Program-made: the position numbers and the translations under genes | Notes under the pieces: generated by a model | Database searches by the model: none | Seen by the model: the letters and a program-made list of their open reading frames with translations, nothing else | What the model was told of the DNA's origin: nothing | Shown here: in pieces, positions 55,447 to 64,000 of the stretch | How the letters are laid out: each line of letters opens with the position of its first letter | How positions within the stretch are numbered: the first letter of the stretch is position 1 | From: Rhodocyclales bacterium | GTDB lineage: Bacteria; Pseudomonadota; Gammaproteobacteria; Burkholderiales; Rhodocyclaceae | NCBI GenBank assembly: GCA_016235745.1 | Contig: JACRJA010000062.1 | Location: 62,001 to 126,000 of the forward strand | Reading direction: 5' to 3' | Length of the DNA stretch: 64,000 nt

Positions 55447-56054
55447 GCCCCCTCCCGCGCAAGCCGCGCCCGCAGGCGGCGCAAGGCCCGGCCGCGGTGG
55501 CTCAGGCGGTTCTTCTCTTGCGGCGAGAGCTCGGCCGCGGTCTTGCCCAGCGGCGGAAGGTAGAAGAGCGGATCGTAACCGAAGCCGCCCGCGCCGCGCG
55601 GCGCCGTGAGGATTTCCCCCCACCATCGCCCCTCGGCCACGAGCGGCAGAGGGTCGTCGGCCGCGCGCAAAAAGACCACGCAGCTATAGAAAAACGCCCG
55701 CCGCGCCGCGCCTTCGAGCCCCTGCATCGCCGCGAGCAAGGCCGCGTTGTTGCGCGCATCCGAGCGGGGTTCGCCTGCGAAGCGCGCCGAGCGCACGCCG
55801 GGCGCGCCGCCCAGCGCCGGCACCGCCAGGCCCGAGTCGTCGGCGATCGCCGGCAGGCCGGAGGCCGTCGCCGCGTGCCGCGCCTTGGCCAGGGCATTTT
55901 CCAAGAACGTAGGGTGCGGCTCTTCGGCCTCGGCAATGCCCAGCGCCCCTTGCGCCAGCACCTCCCAACCGAGCGGCGCGAGCAGCGCCTGGAGCTCGGC
56001 CGCCTTCTTGACGTTGGCGCTCGCCAGCACCACCCGGCGCTGCGCCCCGCTCAT
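55443..56054 (-). CDS. rdgB: XTP/dITP pyrophosphatase (RdgB/HAM1 family)
   Basis: [55 protein letters not shown]. Confidence 0.95.
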   Translation of the reverse strand: MSGAQRRVVLASANVKKAAELQALLAPLGWEVLAQGALGIAEAEEPHPTFLENALAKARHAATASGLPAIADDSGLAVPALGGAPGVRSARFAGEPRSDARNNAALLAAMQGLEGAARRAFFYSCVVFLRAADDPLPLVAEGRWWGEILTAPRGAGGFGYDPLFYLPPLGKTAAELSPQEKNRLSHRGRALRRLRARLAREGA

Positions 56055-56764
56055 GCGCGGCTGCTCCGCTGCGCTTCGAGCAGCGCCCCGATCCCGCGCT
56101 CGGCGAGCGCGAGCAGGGCCTCGAGCGCGCTCCGGTCGAACGCCCCGCGCTCGGCCGTGCCCTGCAGCTCGACGAAACCGCCCGCGCCGGTCATCACCAC
56201 GTTCATGTCGGTGTCGCAGGTGGAATCCTCGGCATAGTCGAGATCGAGCAGCGCCTCCCCGCCCACGAGCCCCACCGACACCGCCGCCACCTGGTCGCGC
56301 ACGGGCGAGGCCGCCAGCACCCCGCGCGCCACCAGCGCCTCGCAGGCATCGGCCAGGGCCACCCAGGCGCCGGTGATCGCCGCCGTGCGCGTGCCGCCGT
56401 CGGCCTGCAGCACGTCGCAGTCGAGCACGATCTGCCGCTCCCCCAGCGCAGCCAGATCCACCACCGCGCGCAGCGAACGCCCGATCAGGCGCTGGATCTC
56501 CAGCGTGCGCCCGCCCTGCTTGCCCCTGGCCGCCTCGCGCGGCGTGCGCGTGTGCGTCGCGCGCGGCAGCATGCCGTATTCGGCCGTCACCCAGCCCTGC
56601 CCCGTCCCTTTGAGGAAAGGGGGCACGGATTCTTCGACGCTGGCGGTACACAACACCCGCGTACGCCCAAAGGCGATCAGCACCGAGCCCTCGGCGTATT
56701 CGGTAAAACCCCGTTCGATGCGCACCGGGCGCAGCTCGTCGGCGCGCCTGCCATCATGACGCAT
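56051..56764 (-). CDS. rph: Ribonuclease PH
   Basis: [72 protein letters not shown]. Confidence 0.96.
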   Translation of the reverse strand: MRHDGRRADELRPVRIERGFTEYAEGSVLIAFGRTRVLCTASVEESVPPFLKGTGQGWVTAEYGMLPRATHTRTPREAARGKQGGRTLEIQRLIGRSLRAVVDLAALGERQIVLDCDVLQADGGTRTAAITGAWVALADACEALVARGVLAASPVRDQVAAVSVGLVGGEALLDLDYAEDSTCDTDMNVVMTGAGGFVELQGTAERGAFDRSALEALLALAERGIGALLEAQRSSRA

Positions 56765-56767
56765 GAT

Positions 56768-57685
56768 TCATCCCTTGAATTTCTGGATCGTCTCGTTGAT
56801 CTCGCGGATCGCCCGTTCGATCTCCTCGTTGTCCATCGGCTCGGCCGGAAAACCCGACGGCTGGTGCGGCAGGGAGAAGGCCGTCGTCACCTGGTCGAGC
56901 GCCATGGTCTCGGTGGAGACCGTATCCGGCGCCAAGGAAGGCTCCCCTTCCTCCCAGCGCATGGCGATGAGCGAGACGTTGTCCGAATTGGGCCCCGCCT
57001 CCATCTCCGCCTGCTCCGCCAGCTCGGGCACCACCCTCATGAGCGGCCCGCGCGCCAGACGCTCGGCGATCTCCTCGTCGTCGAGCACCCCCCACAACCC
57101 GTCGGAACACAGGGCGATCACGTCGCCGGGCTGCAAAACCGCCCGGCGGCTGAAGTCGATGTGCGGCAAGGTCTCCCCGCCGAGCGAACAATAGAGACGG
57201 TTGCGGCTCTCGTGCGTGCGCAGCTGCGCCTCGCTGAGCACCCCTTGTTCGATCAAGAGCTGCGCATGCGAATGGTCGACGGTGCGCGTGAGCACCTTGC
57301 CATTGCGAATGTGATAGAGGCGCGAATCGCCCACGTGCGCCCACCAGGCGCATCCCCCTTCCTGCACCAGGCAGGTGACGACCGTCGCACGCGGGTTTCC
57401 CTCGATGCGATTCACGCGGGCATATTCCAGGATCGCGTAGTGCGCATTGATGATCGCCTGCGACAGAAAACTCAAGGGATCCTCGACCCGCGGCTTGGCC
57501 GATAGGCGAAACGCCTGGATGAGGCTCTGCAGCGTGATCTGCGCCGCCACTTCCCCGGCCGCATGCCCCCCCATGCCGTCGGAGAGCACCATGAGCAGCG
57601 CCTCGCGCGAATAGGCGTAGCCCACCCGGTCCTCGTTCACCGGCCGTCCGCCCACGCTCGTGGCCTGATGGATGGAGAATTTCAT
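56768..57685 (-). CDS. PP2C-family serine/threonine protein phosphatase
   Basis: NEDRVGYAY; VLSDGMGGHAAGEVAA; LCSDGLWGVLDDEEIAE; DNVSLIAMRW. Confidence 0.92.
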   Translation of the reverse strand: MKFSIHQATSVGGRPVNEDRVGYAYSREALLMVLSDGMGGHAAGEVAAQITLQSLIQAFRLSAKPRVEDPLSFLSQAIINAHYAILEYARVNRIEGNPRATVVTCLVQEGGCAWWAHVGDSRLYHIRNGKVLTRTVDHSHAQLLIEQGVLSEAQLRTHESRNRLYCSLGGETLPHIDFSRRAVLQPGDVIALCSDGLWGVLDDEEIAERLARGPLMRVVPELAEQAEMEAGPNSDNVSLIAMRWEEGEPSLAPDTVSTETMALDQVTTAFSLPHQPSGFPAEPMDNEEIERAIREINETIQKFKG

Positions 57686-58626
57686 CGCGCAGCTCCTTCC
57701 GGTACAGAAGGCATCATCGAACGGTATTCGGTGGCGGCCACCAGGAACGGCACGTAGGCCGACAGTACCTTCTGCACCGCATAAGCGCTCTGCGGCCGTT
57801 TCTCGGGATCGAGCTGCATCAGATCGACGATGAGATCGATCAACTCCGGCGTATAGTGTTCCCGATAGGGCGCGAGGCGCGGCGTCAGATCGTCTTTCTC
57901 CTGCCGCGCCTCGGCCCGCGGCGGCGCCTGCCCGGTGACGCAGGTATAGAGCGTGGCGCCGAAGCTGTAGAGATCGGTCCACGGCCCGATGTCCTCCCGC
58001 TTGCTGCTGAGCTGCTCCGGCGGGGCGTAGCCGGGCGTAAACATCGTGCGCACCCACTCCTGGTCGGAAGACAGGCTCTGGCGCGCCGAACCGAAGTCGA
58101 TGAGCACCGGGTCGCCGTTGCGGCGCAGGTAGATGTTGGCCGGCTTGAGATCCAGGTGCAGCAGCTTGTGCGTATGCACCTCGCGCAGTCCCGAGAGCAC
58201 CCGCAGCCCCATCGCCCGGATGAAGCTCTCGCGCAACCCCCCGTGCTTCTGCCGGACGTACTGCAGCAGGGTGCGCCCTTCTTCATACTGCATCACCATG
58301 TAGACGGTCTGGTTCGCCCGGAAGAAGTTGAGCACCCGGATCACGTTGGGGTGGTTGATGCGCGCGAGCGAGCGCCCCTCTTCGAAGAAGCACTTCAGCC
58401 CGAAGAGAAATGAGCGCTCACAATCGGGCAGGATCTCCGGTTCGATCTCCCCCTCATCCCGTCGCGCCATGGTATGCGGCAGATACTCCTTGATCGCCAC
58501 CGTTTTCCCGTCGCGATCGTGGGCGCGATAGACGAAAGAAAACCCCCCCTTGGCGAGCAGGTCGAGAATGCGGTAGCCCTCCACGAGCCACCCCTCGGGC
58601 AACGGAGCGTTTTGTTGTGTCGACAT
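57682..58626 (-). CDS. Serine/threonine protein kinase
   Basis: LLAKGGFSFVYRAHDRDGKTVAIKEYLP; LLHLDLKPANIYLRRNGDPVLIDFGSAR; TPGYAPPEQ. Confidence 0.93.
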   Translation of the reverse strand: MSTQQNAPLPEGWLVEGYRILDLLAKGGFSFVYRAHDRDGKTVAIKEYLPHTMARRDEGEIEPEILPDCERSFLFGLKCFFEEGRSLARINHPNVIRVLNFFRANQTVYMVMQYEEGRTLLQYVRQKHGGLRESFIRAMGLRVLSGLREVHTHKLLHLDLKPANIYLRRNGDPVLIDFGSARQSLSSDQEWVRTMFTPGYAPPEQLSSKREDIGPWTDLYSFGATLYTCVTGQAPPRAEARQEKDDLTPRLAPYREHYTPELIDLIVDLMQLDPEKRPQSAYAVQKVLSAYVPFLVAATEYRSMMPSVPEGAAR

Positions 58627-58676
58627 GGCCGGACCGGGTATGATAAACCGCCTCGGACGAAGCGTGGAATCACTCA

Positions 58677-59540
58677 ATGATACACAGTATGACAGGGTTT
58701 GCCAGCGCCCAGACCCAAATCGGCGGGCGCCTGCTGCGCCTCGAACTGCGCAGCGTCAACGGCCGCTTCCTCGACCTCTATTTCCGCCTGCCCGAGGACT
58801 GGCGCTCCTTCGAACCGCTGCTGCGCGAGCGCCTGCAAAAGGCGCTCACCCGCGGCAAGATCGAATGCCGGCTCGAGGTGCAAAATGCCCCCGTGCAAGC
58901 CGCGCTCACGCTCGATGCCCTCGCCCTGCAGGCGCTCGCCCTCACCCAGGCCGAGATCCACCGCCACCTGCCCGAAGCGGCCTCCCTCACGGCGGGCGAA
59001 ATCCTGCGCTGGCCCGGCGTAGTGCGCGAACCCGAGCTCGATCCCGAGGAAACGCAGCGGCGCCTGCTCGAACTCCTCGAAACGGCGCTCGCCGAACTGC
59101 TCGCGCACCGCGCCCGCGAAGGGGAAGCGCTCGCCGCCGCCATCGGCGAACGGGCCAAGGCCATCGCCCAACTCGTCGAACGCGCCCGCGCCCTCGCGCC
59201 CGAAGCCGTCGAAGCCCAGCGCCGCAAGCTCCTCGAAGCGCTCCAGGCGCTCGGCCAGACGCCCGAGCCGCAGCGCGTGGAACAGGAAGTCGCCCTCGTC
59301 GCCCAGCGCCTGGACGTGATGGAAGAACTCGACCGCCTCTCCTCCCACCTCCAGGAACTCGAACGCACGCTCACGCGCGGCGGAGCCAGCGGCAAGCGGC
59401 TCGACTTCCTGCTGCAGGAATTCAACCGCGAAGCCAACACCCTCGCCTCCAAAGCCGGCAGCCTGGCGCTGTCGCGCCTCGCGCTCGAGATGAAAGTGCT
59501 CATCGAACAGATCCGCGAACAGGTGCAGAACATAGAATGA
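58677..59540 (+). CDS. yicC: YicC family endoribonuclease-like protein
   Basis: MIHSMTGFASAQTQIGGRLLRLELRSVNGRFLDLYFRLP; C-terminal KRLDFLLQEFNREANTLASKA. Confidence 0.93.
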   Translation: MIHSMTGFASAQTQIGGRLLRLELRSVNGRFLDLYFRLPEDWRSFEPLLRERLQKALTRGKIECRLEVQNAPVQAALTLDALALQALALTQAEIHRHLPEAASLTAGEILRWPGVVREPELDPEETQRRLLELLETALAELLAHRAREGEALAAAIGERAKAIAQLVERARALAPEAVEAQRRKLLEALQALGQTPEPQRVEQEVALVAQRLDVMEELDRLSSHLQELERTLTRGGASGKRLDFLLQEFNREANTLASKAGSLALSRLALEMKVLIEQIREQVQNIE

Positions 59541-60169
59541 ACGACTACGCCACCCCCCTTGGCACCCTCTACATCGTCACCGCCCCCTCCGGCGCAGGCA
59601 AGACCACCCTCGTGCGCGCCGTGCTCGAGCGCGAGCCGGGGCTGGCGCTGTCCGTCTCCTATACCACCCGCCCGCCCCGCCCGGGCGAAATCGACGGGCG
59701 CGACTACCGTTTCGTCAGCAAAGAAGCCTTCCTGCGCCTGCGCGACGGCGGCGAACTTCTCGAATGGGCCGAAGTCCACGGGAACTACTATGGCACTTCC
59801 CGCACCTGGATCGAAGCCCAATTGCAGCAAGACCGCGACGTGCTCCTCGAAATCGACTGGCAGGGCGCGCGCCAAGTGCGCCAGCTCTTTGGGCAGGCCG
59901 TGGGCGTGTTCATCCTGCCGCCCTCGCTCGAAGCGCTCGAAGAGCGCCTGCGCCGCCGCGGCACCGACAGCGAAGCCACCATCGCCCGGCGCCTGGCCGC
60001 CGCCCGCGAAGAGATGCGCCACGTCGAAGAATTCGATTACGCTATAATCAACGATCGGCTCGAACGCGCCATCGACGAACTCACCGCCGTCGTGCGCGCC
60101 GCGCGCCTGCGGCTTGCGGTGCAAAAGCGCCGCCACGCCGCCTACTTCGCCCAACTCCTACAGGAATGA
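59537..60169 (+). CDS. gmk: Guanylate kinase
   Basis: [57 protein letters not shown]; start at 59537. Confidence 0.95.
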   Translation: MNDYATPLGTLYIVTAPSGAGKTTLVRAVLEREPGLALSVSYTTRPPRPGEIDGRDYRFVSKEAFLRLRDGGELLEWAEVHGNYYGTSRTWIEAQLQQDRDVLLEIDWQGARQVRQLFGQAVGVFILPPSLEALEERLRRRGTDSEATIARRLAAAREEMRHVEEFDYAIINDRLERAIDELTAVVRAARLRLAVQKRRHAAYFAQLLQE

Positions 60170-60173
60170 CCCC

Positions 60174-60392
60174 ATGGCCCGCATCACCGTCGAAGACTGC
60201 CTCGCGCACATCCCCAACCGCTTCGAGATGACGCTCGTCGCCTCCGCCCGCGCGCGCCAGCTCTCCATCGGCGCCGAACCGCTCGTCCCGCTCGATCGCG
60301 GGCGCGAACGCGACAAACCCACCGTCATTGCGCTGCGCGAGATCGCCGCCAGCAAGATCGGCCGCGACATCCTCGACCGCGCCCAGAGCTGA
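60174..60392 (+). CDS. rpoZ: RNA polymerase omega subunit
   Basis: [30 protein letters not shown]...[15 protein letters not shown]. Confidence 0.96.
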   Translation: MARITVEDCLAHIPNRFEMTLVASARARQLSIGAEPLVPLDRGRERDKPTVIALREIAASKIGRDILDRAQS

Positions 60393-60402
60393 GACCTGCG
60401 CC

Positions 60403-62637
60403 ATGCCCGCCGCCGAGATCCTCCTCCCCCCTGACGAGCTCTCCGCGGCGAGCGAACCTTTTATCCGCCTCGAGCTGCCGCCCTCCTACGACGCCCTGCG
60501 CGAAAAGCTCCTCGGCTACCTCCCCCCCGCCGAAGTCGAACGCATCGACGCCGCCGCCCGCTTCGCCGCCTGGTCGCACCAAGGCCAGAAGCGCGCCAGC
60601 GGCGAGCCCTACGTCACGCACCCCATCGCCGTCGCCTCGCTGGTGGCCGACTGGAAGCTCGATGCTTCCGCCATCGCCGCCGCGCTCTTGCACGACGTGA
60701 TGGAAGACGCGCACATCCGCAAGAGCGAGCTCGCGCACCACTTCGGCCCGGTCACCGCCGAGCTCGTCGACGGCCTCACCAAGATCGAACGGCTCGAAAG
60801 CCAGAGCCTGGAAGACAACCAGGCGGAAAACTTCCGCAAGATGCTGCTCGCCATGGCGCGCGACCTGCGCGTCATCCTCATCAAGCTCGCCGACCGCACG
60901 CACAACATGCGCACGCTCGGCGCCGTCGCCCCGGCCAAGCGCCGCCGCATCGCCCAGGAAACGCTCGAGATCTACGCCCCCATCGCCAACCGGCTCGGGC
61001 TCAACACCCTCTATCGCGAACTGCAAGACCTCGCTTTCCAGCACCGCCATCCCTGGCGCCACGCCGTGCTCGCCCACGCCGTCGAAGCCGCACTCGGAGC
61101 GCGCGACGAACTGCTCGACAAGATCCGCACGCTCATCGAACGCCAGCTCGTCGTCTGGGGAGTAGACGCCCAGATCAGCAGCCGGCGCAAGCACCTCTAC
61201 TCCATCTACCAGAAGATGCGCAGCAAGCACCTGCGCTTCGAGCAGATCCTCGACCTCTTCGGCTTTCGCATCGTCGTGCCCGACGAAAAGAGCTGCTACC
61301 TCGCCATCGGCGCGCTGCACGCCGCCTTCAAGCCGGTGCCCGGCAAGTTCAAGGACTACCTCGCGCTGCCCAAGCCCAACGGCTACCAGTCGCTCCACAC
61401 CACCGTCATCGGCCCCCAAGGCATTCCCGTCGAAGTCCAGGTGCGCACCCAAACCCAGCACCGGCTCGCCGAAGACGGCGTGGCCGCCCACTGGATCTAC
61501 AAAGATGCCGGCGAGCGCGTCGACGCCTTCGAGCGCCAGACCCACGCCTGGCTGCAATCGCTGGTGCAGCTGCAATCGAACGACCCCGAAGCGCGCGACT
61601 TCCTAGAAAGCTTCAAGATCGACCTCTACCCCGACGAAGTCTTCGTCTTCTCCCCGCGCGGCGAGATCTTCGCCCTGCCGCGCGGCGCCACCCCCGTCGA
61701 CTTCGCCTACGCCATCCACACCGACGTCGGCCACCGCTGCATCGCCTGCCGCATCAACGGCGAACTCATGCCGCTGCGCACCGAGCTCGCCAACGGCGAC
61801 CGCGTCGAGATCATCACCTCCTCCTACCCCAGCCCCAACCCCGCCTGGCTCAACTACGTGCGCACCGCCAAGGCCCGCGCCGAGATCCGCCACTTCCTGC
61901 GCCACCAGAAAAACGAACAAGCCGTCTCGCTCGGCGAGCGCCTGCTCGACCAAGCCCTGCGCCCGCGCGGCCTCACGCTGGGACAGATCAGCGTCTTCGC
62001 CTGGGACCGCCTCCTGCGCCAGCACACCGGCCGCAGCAAGAAGCAACTCCTCGAAGATCTCGGCCTCGGGCACCTCAACCCGGCGCAGATCGCCGAAGAA
62101 CTCACCCACGCCCAAGACCTCGAATCCGGCCGCCCCGGCGTGCTCAAGCCGCGCGCCGCCGGTCCCGTACTCATCCGCGGCGACGAAGGGCAGGCCATCG
62201 CCTTCGGCCGCTGCTGCCACCCCCTGCCCGGCGACCCCATCGTCGGGCTGCTCGGCAAAGGCCACGGCCTGGAAATCCACCGCCACGACTGCCCCCGCCT
62301 GCGCCGCCAGGGCGGCGAGCGGCGCTGGATCGACGTCGACTGGGACCCGAACCGGCCCGACACCACCCGCTTCGAAGTCGGCCTCAAGGTGCTCGCCCGC
62401 GACGCCGTCGGCATGCTCGCGCGCATCACCGCCGCCATCGCCGCCGAACACGGGCACATCCTCGCCGTGCAGATGGAAGCCCACCAAGGGCTCTATCTGG
62501 CCATCTCCTTCACCCTGCAAGTGGTCGACCGCATCCACCTCGCCCGCATCATGCGGGCGATCCGCCGCGTACCCGAAGTCGTGCGCCTGCAACGCGGCTT
62601 CGACGCCCAAGGCAGCATCCCCCGCACCGAGCCCTGA
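60403..62637 (+). CDS. spoT: Bifunctional (p)ppGpp synthetase/hydrolase (SpoT/Rsh family)
   Basis: GEPYVTHPIAVASLVADW; LLHDVMEDA HD domain; synthetase FGFRIVVPDE, KPNGYQSLHTTVIG; TGS and ACT domains. Confidence 0.95.
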   Translation: MPAAEILLPPDELSAASEPFIRLELPPSYDALREKLLGYLPPAEVERIDAAARFAAWSHQGQKRASGEPYVTHPIAVASLVADWKLDASAIAAALLHDVMEDAHIRKSELAHHFGPVTAELVDGLTKIERLESQSLEDNQAENFRKMLLAMARDLRVILIKLADRTHNMRTLGAVAPAKRRRIAQETLEIYAPIANRLGLNTLYRELQDLAFQHRHPWRHAVLAHAVEAALGARDELLDKIRTLIERQLVVWGVDAQISSRRKHLYSIYQKMRSKHLRFEQILDLFGFRIVVPDEKSCYLAIGALHAAFKPVPGKFKDYLALPKPNGYQSLHTTVIGPQGIPVEVQVRTQTQHRLAEDGVAAHWIYKDAGERVDAFERQTHAWLQSLVQLQSNDPEARDFLESFKIDLYPDEVFVFSPRGEIFALPRGATPVDFAYAIHTDVGHRCIACRINGELMPLRTELANGDRVEIITSSYPSPNPAWLNYVRTAKARAEIRHFLRHQKNEQAVSLGERLLDQALRPRGLTLGQISVFAWDRLLRQHTGRSKKQLLEDLGLGHLNPAQIAEELTHAQDLESGRPGVLKPRAAGPVLIRGDEGQAIAFGRCCHPLPGDPIVGLLGKGHGLEIHRHDCPRLRRQGGERRWIDVDWDPNRPDTTRFEVGLKVLARDAVGMLARITAAIAAEHGHILAVQMEAHQGLYLAISFTLQVVDRIHLARIMRAIRRVPEVVRLQRGFDAQGSIPRTEP

Positions 62638-62718
62638 GCAGACACCCTTCCCAAGCCGCCCCAAGCCCATTACAATCGCGCACGCCCGACTCGACCCGAG
62701 GCACACCGGAGAGGAACG

Positions 62719-63171
62719 ATGAACACCACCAACATGACGCAAGAAACCCTCGAAGACGGCGACATCCCCACGGTGGAGGCGCTGCTGGCCATGCCCGAAG
62801 AGGAATACATGTCGCCGCGCCAGCTCAAGTTCTTCAAGAAACTCCTGCTCGAAGAAAAGCGCAAGCTGCTGGAAAAAGCCGCCGAGACCACGCAATACCT
62901 GCAGCAGGAAAACGAAGTCACCCCCGACTGGACCGATCGCGCCACCATCGAGGAAGAACAAGCGCTCGAACTGCGCGTGCGCGACCGCGAACGCAAACTC
63001 ATGAAGAAGATCGACGAAGCGCTCGAACGCATCGAGAAAGGCACCTACGGCTGGTGCGAAGAAACCGGCGAACCGATCGGCCTGAGGCGCCTGCTCGCCC
63101 GCCCCACCGCCACCCTCTGCCTCGAAGCGCAAGAGCGGCACGAACGCCTGGAAAAGCTGCAAGGCGGCTGA
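62719..63171 (+). CDS. dksA: DksA-family RNA polymerase-binding factor with reduced (two-Cys) zinc-finger signature
   Basis: N-terminal coiled coil; [37 protein letters not shown], CxxT...CxxA instead of four Cys. Confidence 0.92.
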   Translation: MNTTNMTQETLEDGDIPTVEALLAMPEEEYMSPRQLKFFKKLLLEEKRKLLEKAAETTQYLQQENEVTPDWTDRATIEEEQALELRVRDRERKLMKKIDEALERIEKGTYGWCEETGEPIGLRRLLARPTATLCLEAQERHERLEKLQGG

Positions 63172-63214
63172 TCCTGCTTCCCCTTCCGTTCCCCGACCAC
63201 CGCCGGAGAGACCG

Positions 63215-64000
63215 TTGGCGCTATTCCTGCACGACACGCTCACGCAAGACAAACGCCGCTTCGCGCCGCTCGACCCCGCCCGGGTGACGATGTACGTCTG
63301 CGGCCCCACGGTCTACAACTACATCCACATCGGCAACGCCCGGCCGGTGGTCGTCTTCGACACCCTCTTCCGCCTGCTGCGGCTCTTCTACCCCAACGTC
63401 GTCTACGCCCGCAACATCACCGACATCGACGACAAGATCAACGCCGCGGCCCAGGCCGAGGGCGTCCCCATCCGCGAGCTCGCCGAACGCTACGCCCGCG
63501 CCTTCCACGAAGACATCGCCCAGCTCAACGCCCTCCCGCCCACGGTCGAGCCCTACGCCACCGACCACATCCCCCAGATCATCGCCCTCATCGAGCGGCT
63601 CATCGCGCAGGACCACGCCTACGTTGCCGCCGGGCACGTGCTCTTCCACGTCCCCTCCGACCCCCACTACGGCATCCTCTCCAAGCGCAAGCGCGAAGAG
63701 CTCATCGCCGGCGCCCGCGTCGAACCCGCCCCCTACAAGCGCGACCCGGCCGACTTCGTGCTATGGAAACCCTCCCCGCCCGAACTCCCCGGCTGGGACA
63801 GCCCCTGGGGCCGTGGCCGCCCCGGCTGGCACATCGAATGCACCGCCATGATCGAGACCCACCTGGGCCAGAGCATCGACATCCACGGCGGCGGGCAAGA
63901 CCTCATCTTTCCCCATCACGAAAACGAAATCGCCCAAGGCACCTGCGCCCACGGCGGGCTCACCTACGCCCGCTACTGGGTACACAACGGCTACCTCACG
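63215..64000 (+). CDS. cysS: Cysteinyl-tRNA synthetase, N-terminal part (runs off the window; not in the ORF track)
   Basis: TTG start after [59 protein letters not shown]...NITDIDDKI...[17 protein letters not shown]. Confidence 0.93.
   Translation, partial: MALFLHDTLTQDKRRFAPLDPARVTMYVCGPTVYNYIHIGNARPVVVFDTLFRLLRLFYPNVVYARNITDIDDKINAAAQAEGVPIRELAERYARAFHEDIAQLNALPPTVEPYATDHIPQIIALIERLIAQDHAYVAAGHVLFHVPSDPHYGILSKRKREELIAGARVEPAPYKRDPADFVLWKPSPPELPGWDSPWGRGRPGWHIECTAMIETHLGQSIDIHGGGQDLIFPHHENEIAQGTCAHGGLTYARYWVHNGYLT

Noticed and set aside
60040-60045. TATAAT inside gmk as an internal promoter for rpoZ-spoT
   Set aside because: Encodes the conserved gmk segment DYAIIND, so the match is codon-constrained; no convincing -35 box.

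Overview
This is a high-GC chromosomal window, most consistent with a betaproteobacterium (tentatively Hydrogenophilaceae-like, judged only from gene content). It is almost fully coding and dominated by core genes. I saw no prophage, transposase, integron or CRISPR array. Main blocks, in order: partial NUDIX gene, ylqF/rbgA-like GTPase and tonB-like gene; rlmJ, cysK, tRNA-Asn, ttcA; a copper module (TonB-dependent copper receptor, SCO1/SenC, PCu(A)C, short Crp/Fnr regulator); cfa; peroxide defence (catalase, ahpC, ahpF) around kup; a large fused FAD/Fe-S dehydrogenase; pyrE, exoIII, hpt, murB and PACE efflux; a branched-chain amino-acid ABC transporter (livGFHM + SBP); prfC; NamZ-like DUF1343; a three-gene c-di-GMP cluster coupled to solute-binding proteins; TetR plus an RND efflux operon; a PAS-GGDEF-EAL-CZB protein; metH behind an SAH riboswitch; a hemW-rdgB-rph-PP2C-STPK minus-strand block; and yicC-gmk-rpoZ-spoT-dksA-cysS. 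The best leads are: (1) the GGDEF sensor / orphan SBP lipoprotein / degenerate-GGDEF-EAL operon at 34.6-40.1 kb, (2) the SAH riboswitch with a mutually exclusive terminator before metH, (3) an FNR-type palindrome in the divergent copper promoter, paired with a wing-less Crp/Fnr regulator two genes away, (4) a perfect 9-5-9 palindrome in front of the TetR/RND operon, and (5) a C-terminal CZB zinc-binding domain on a GGDEF-EAL protein. All calls come from reading the sequence. No database search was run.
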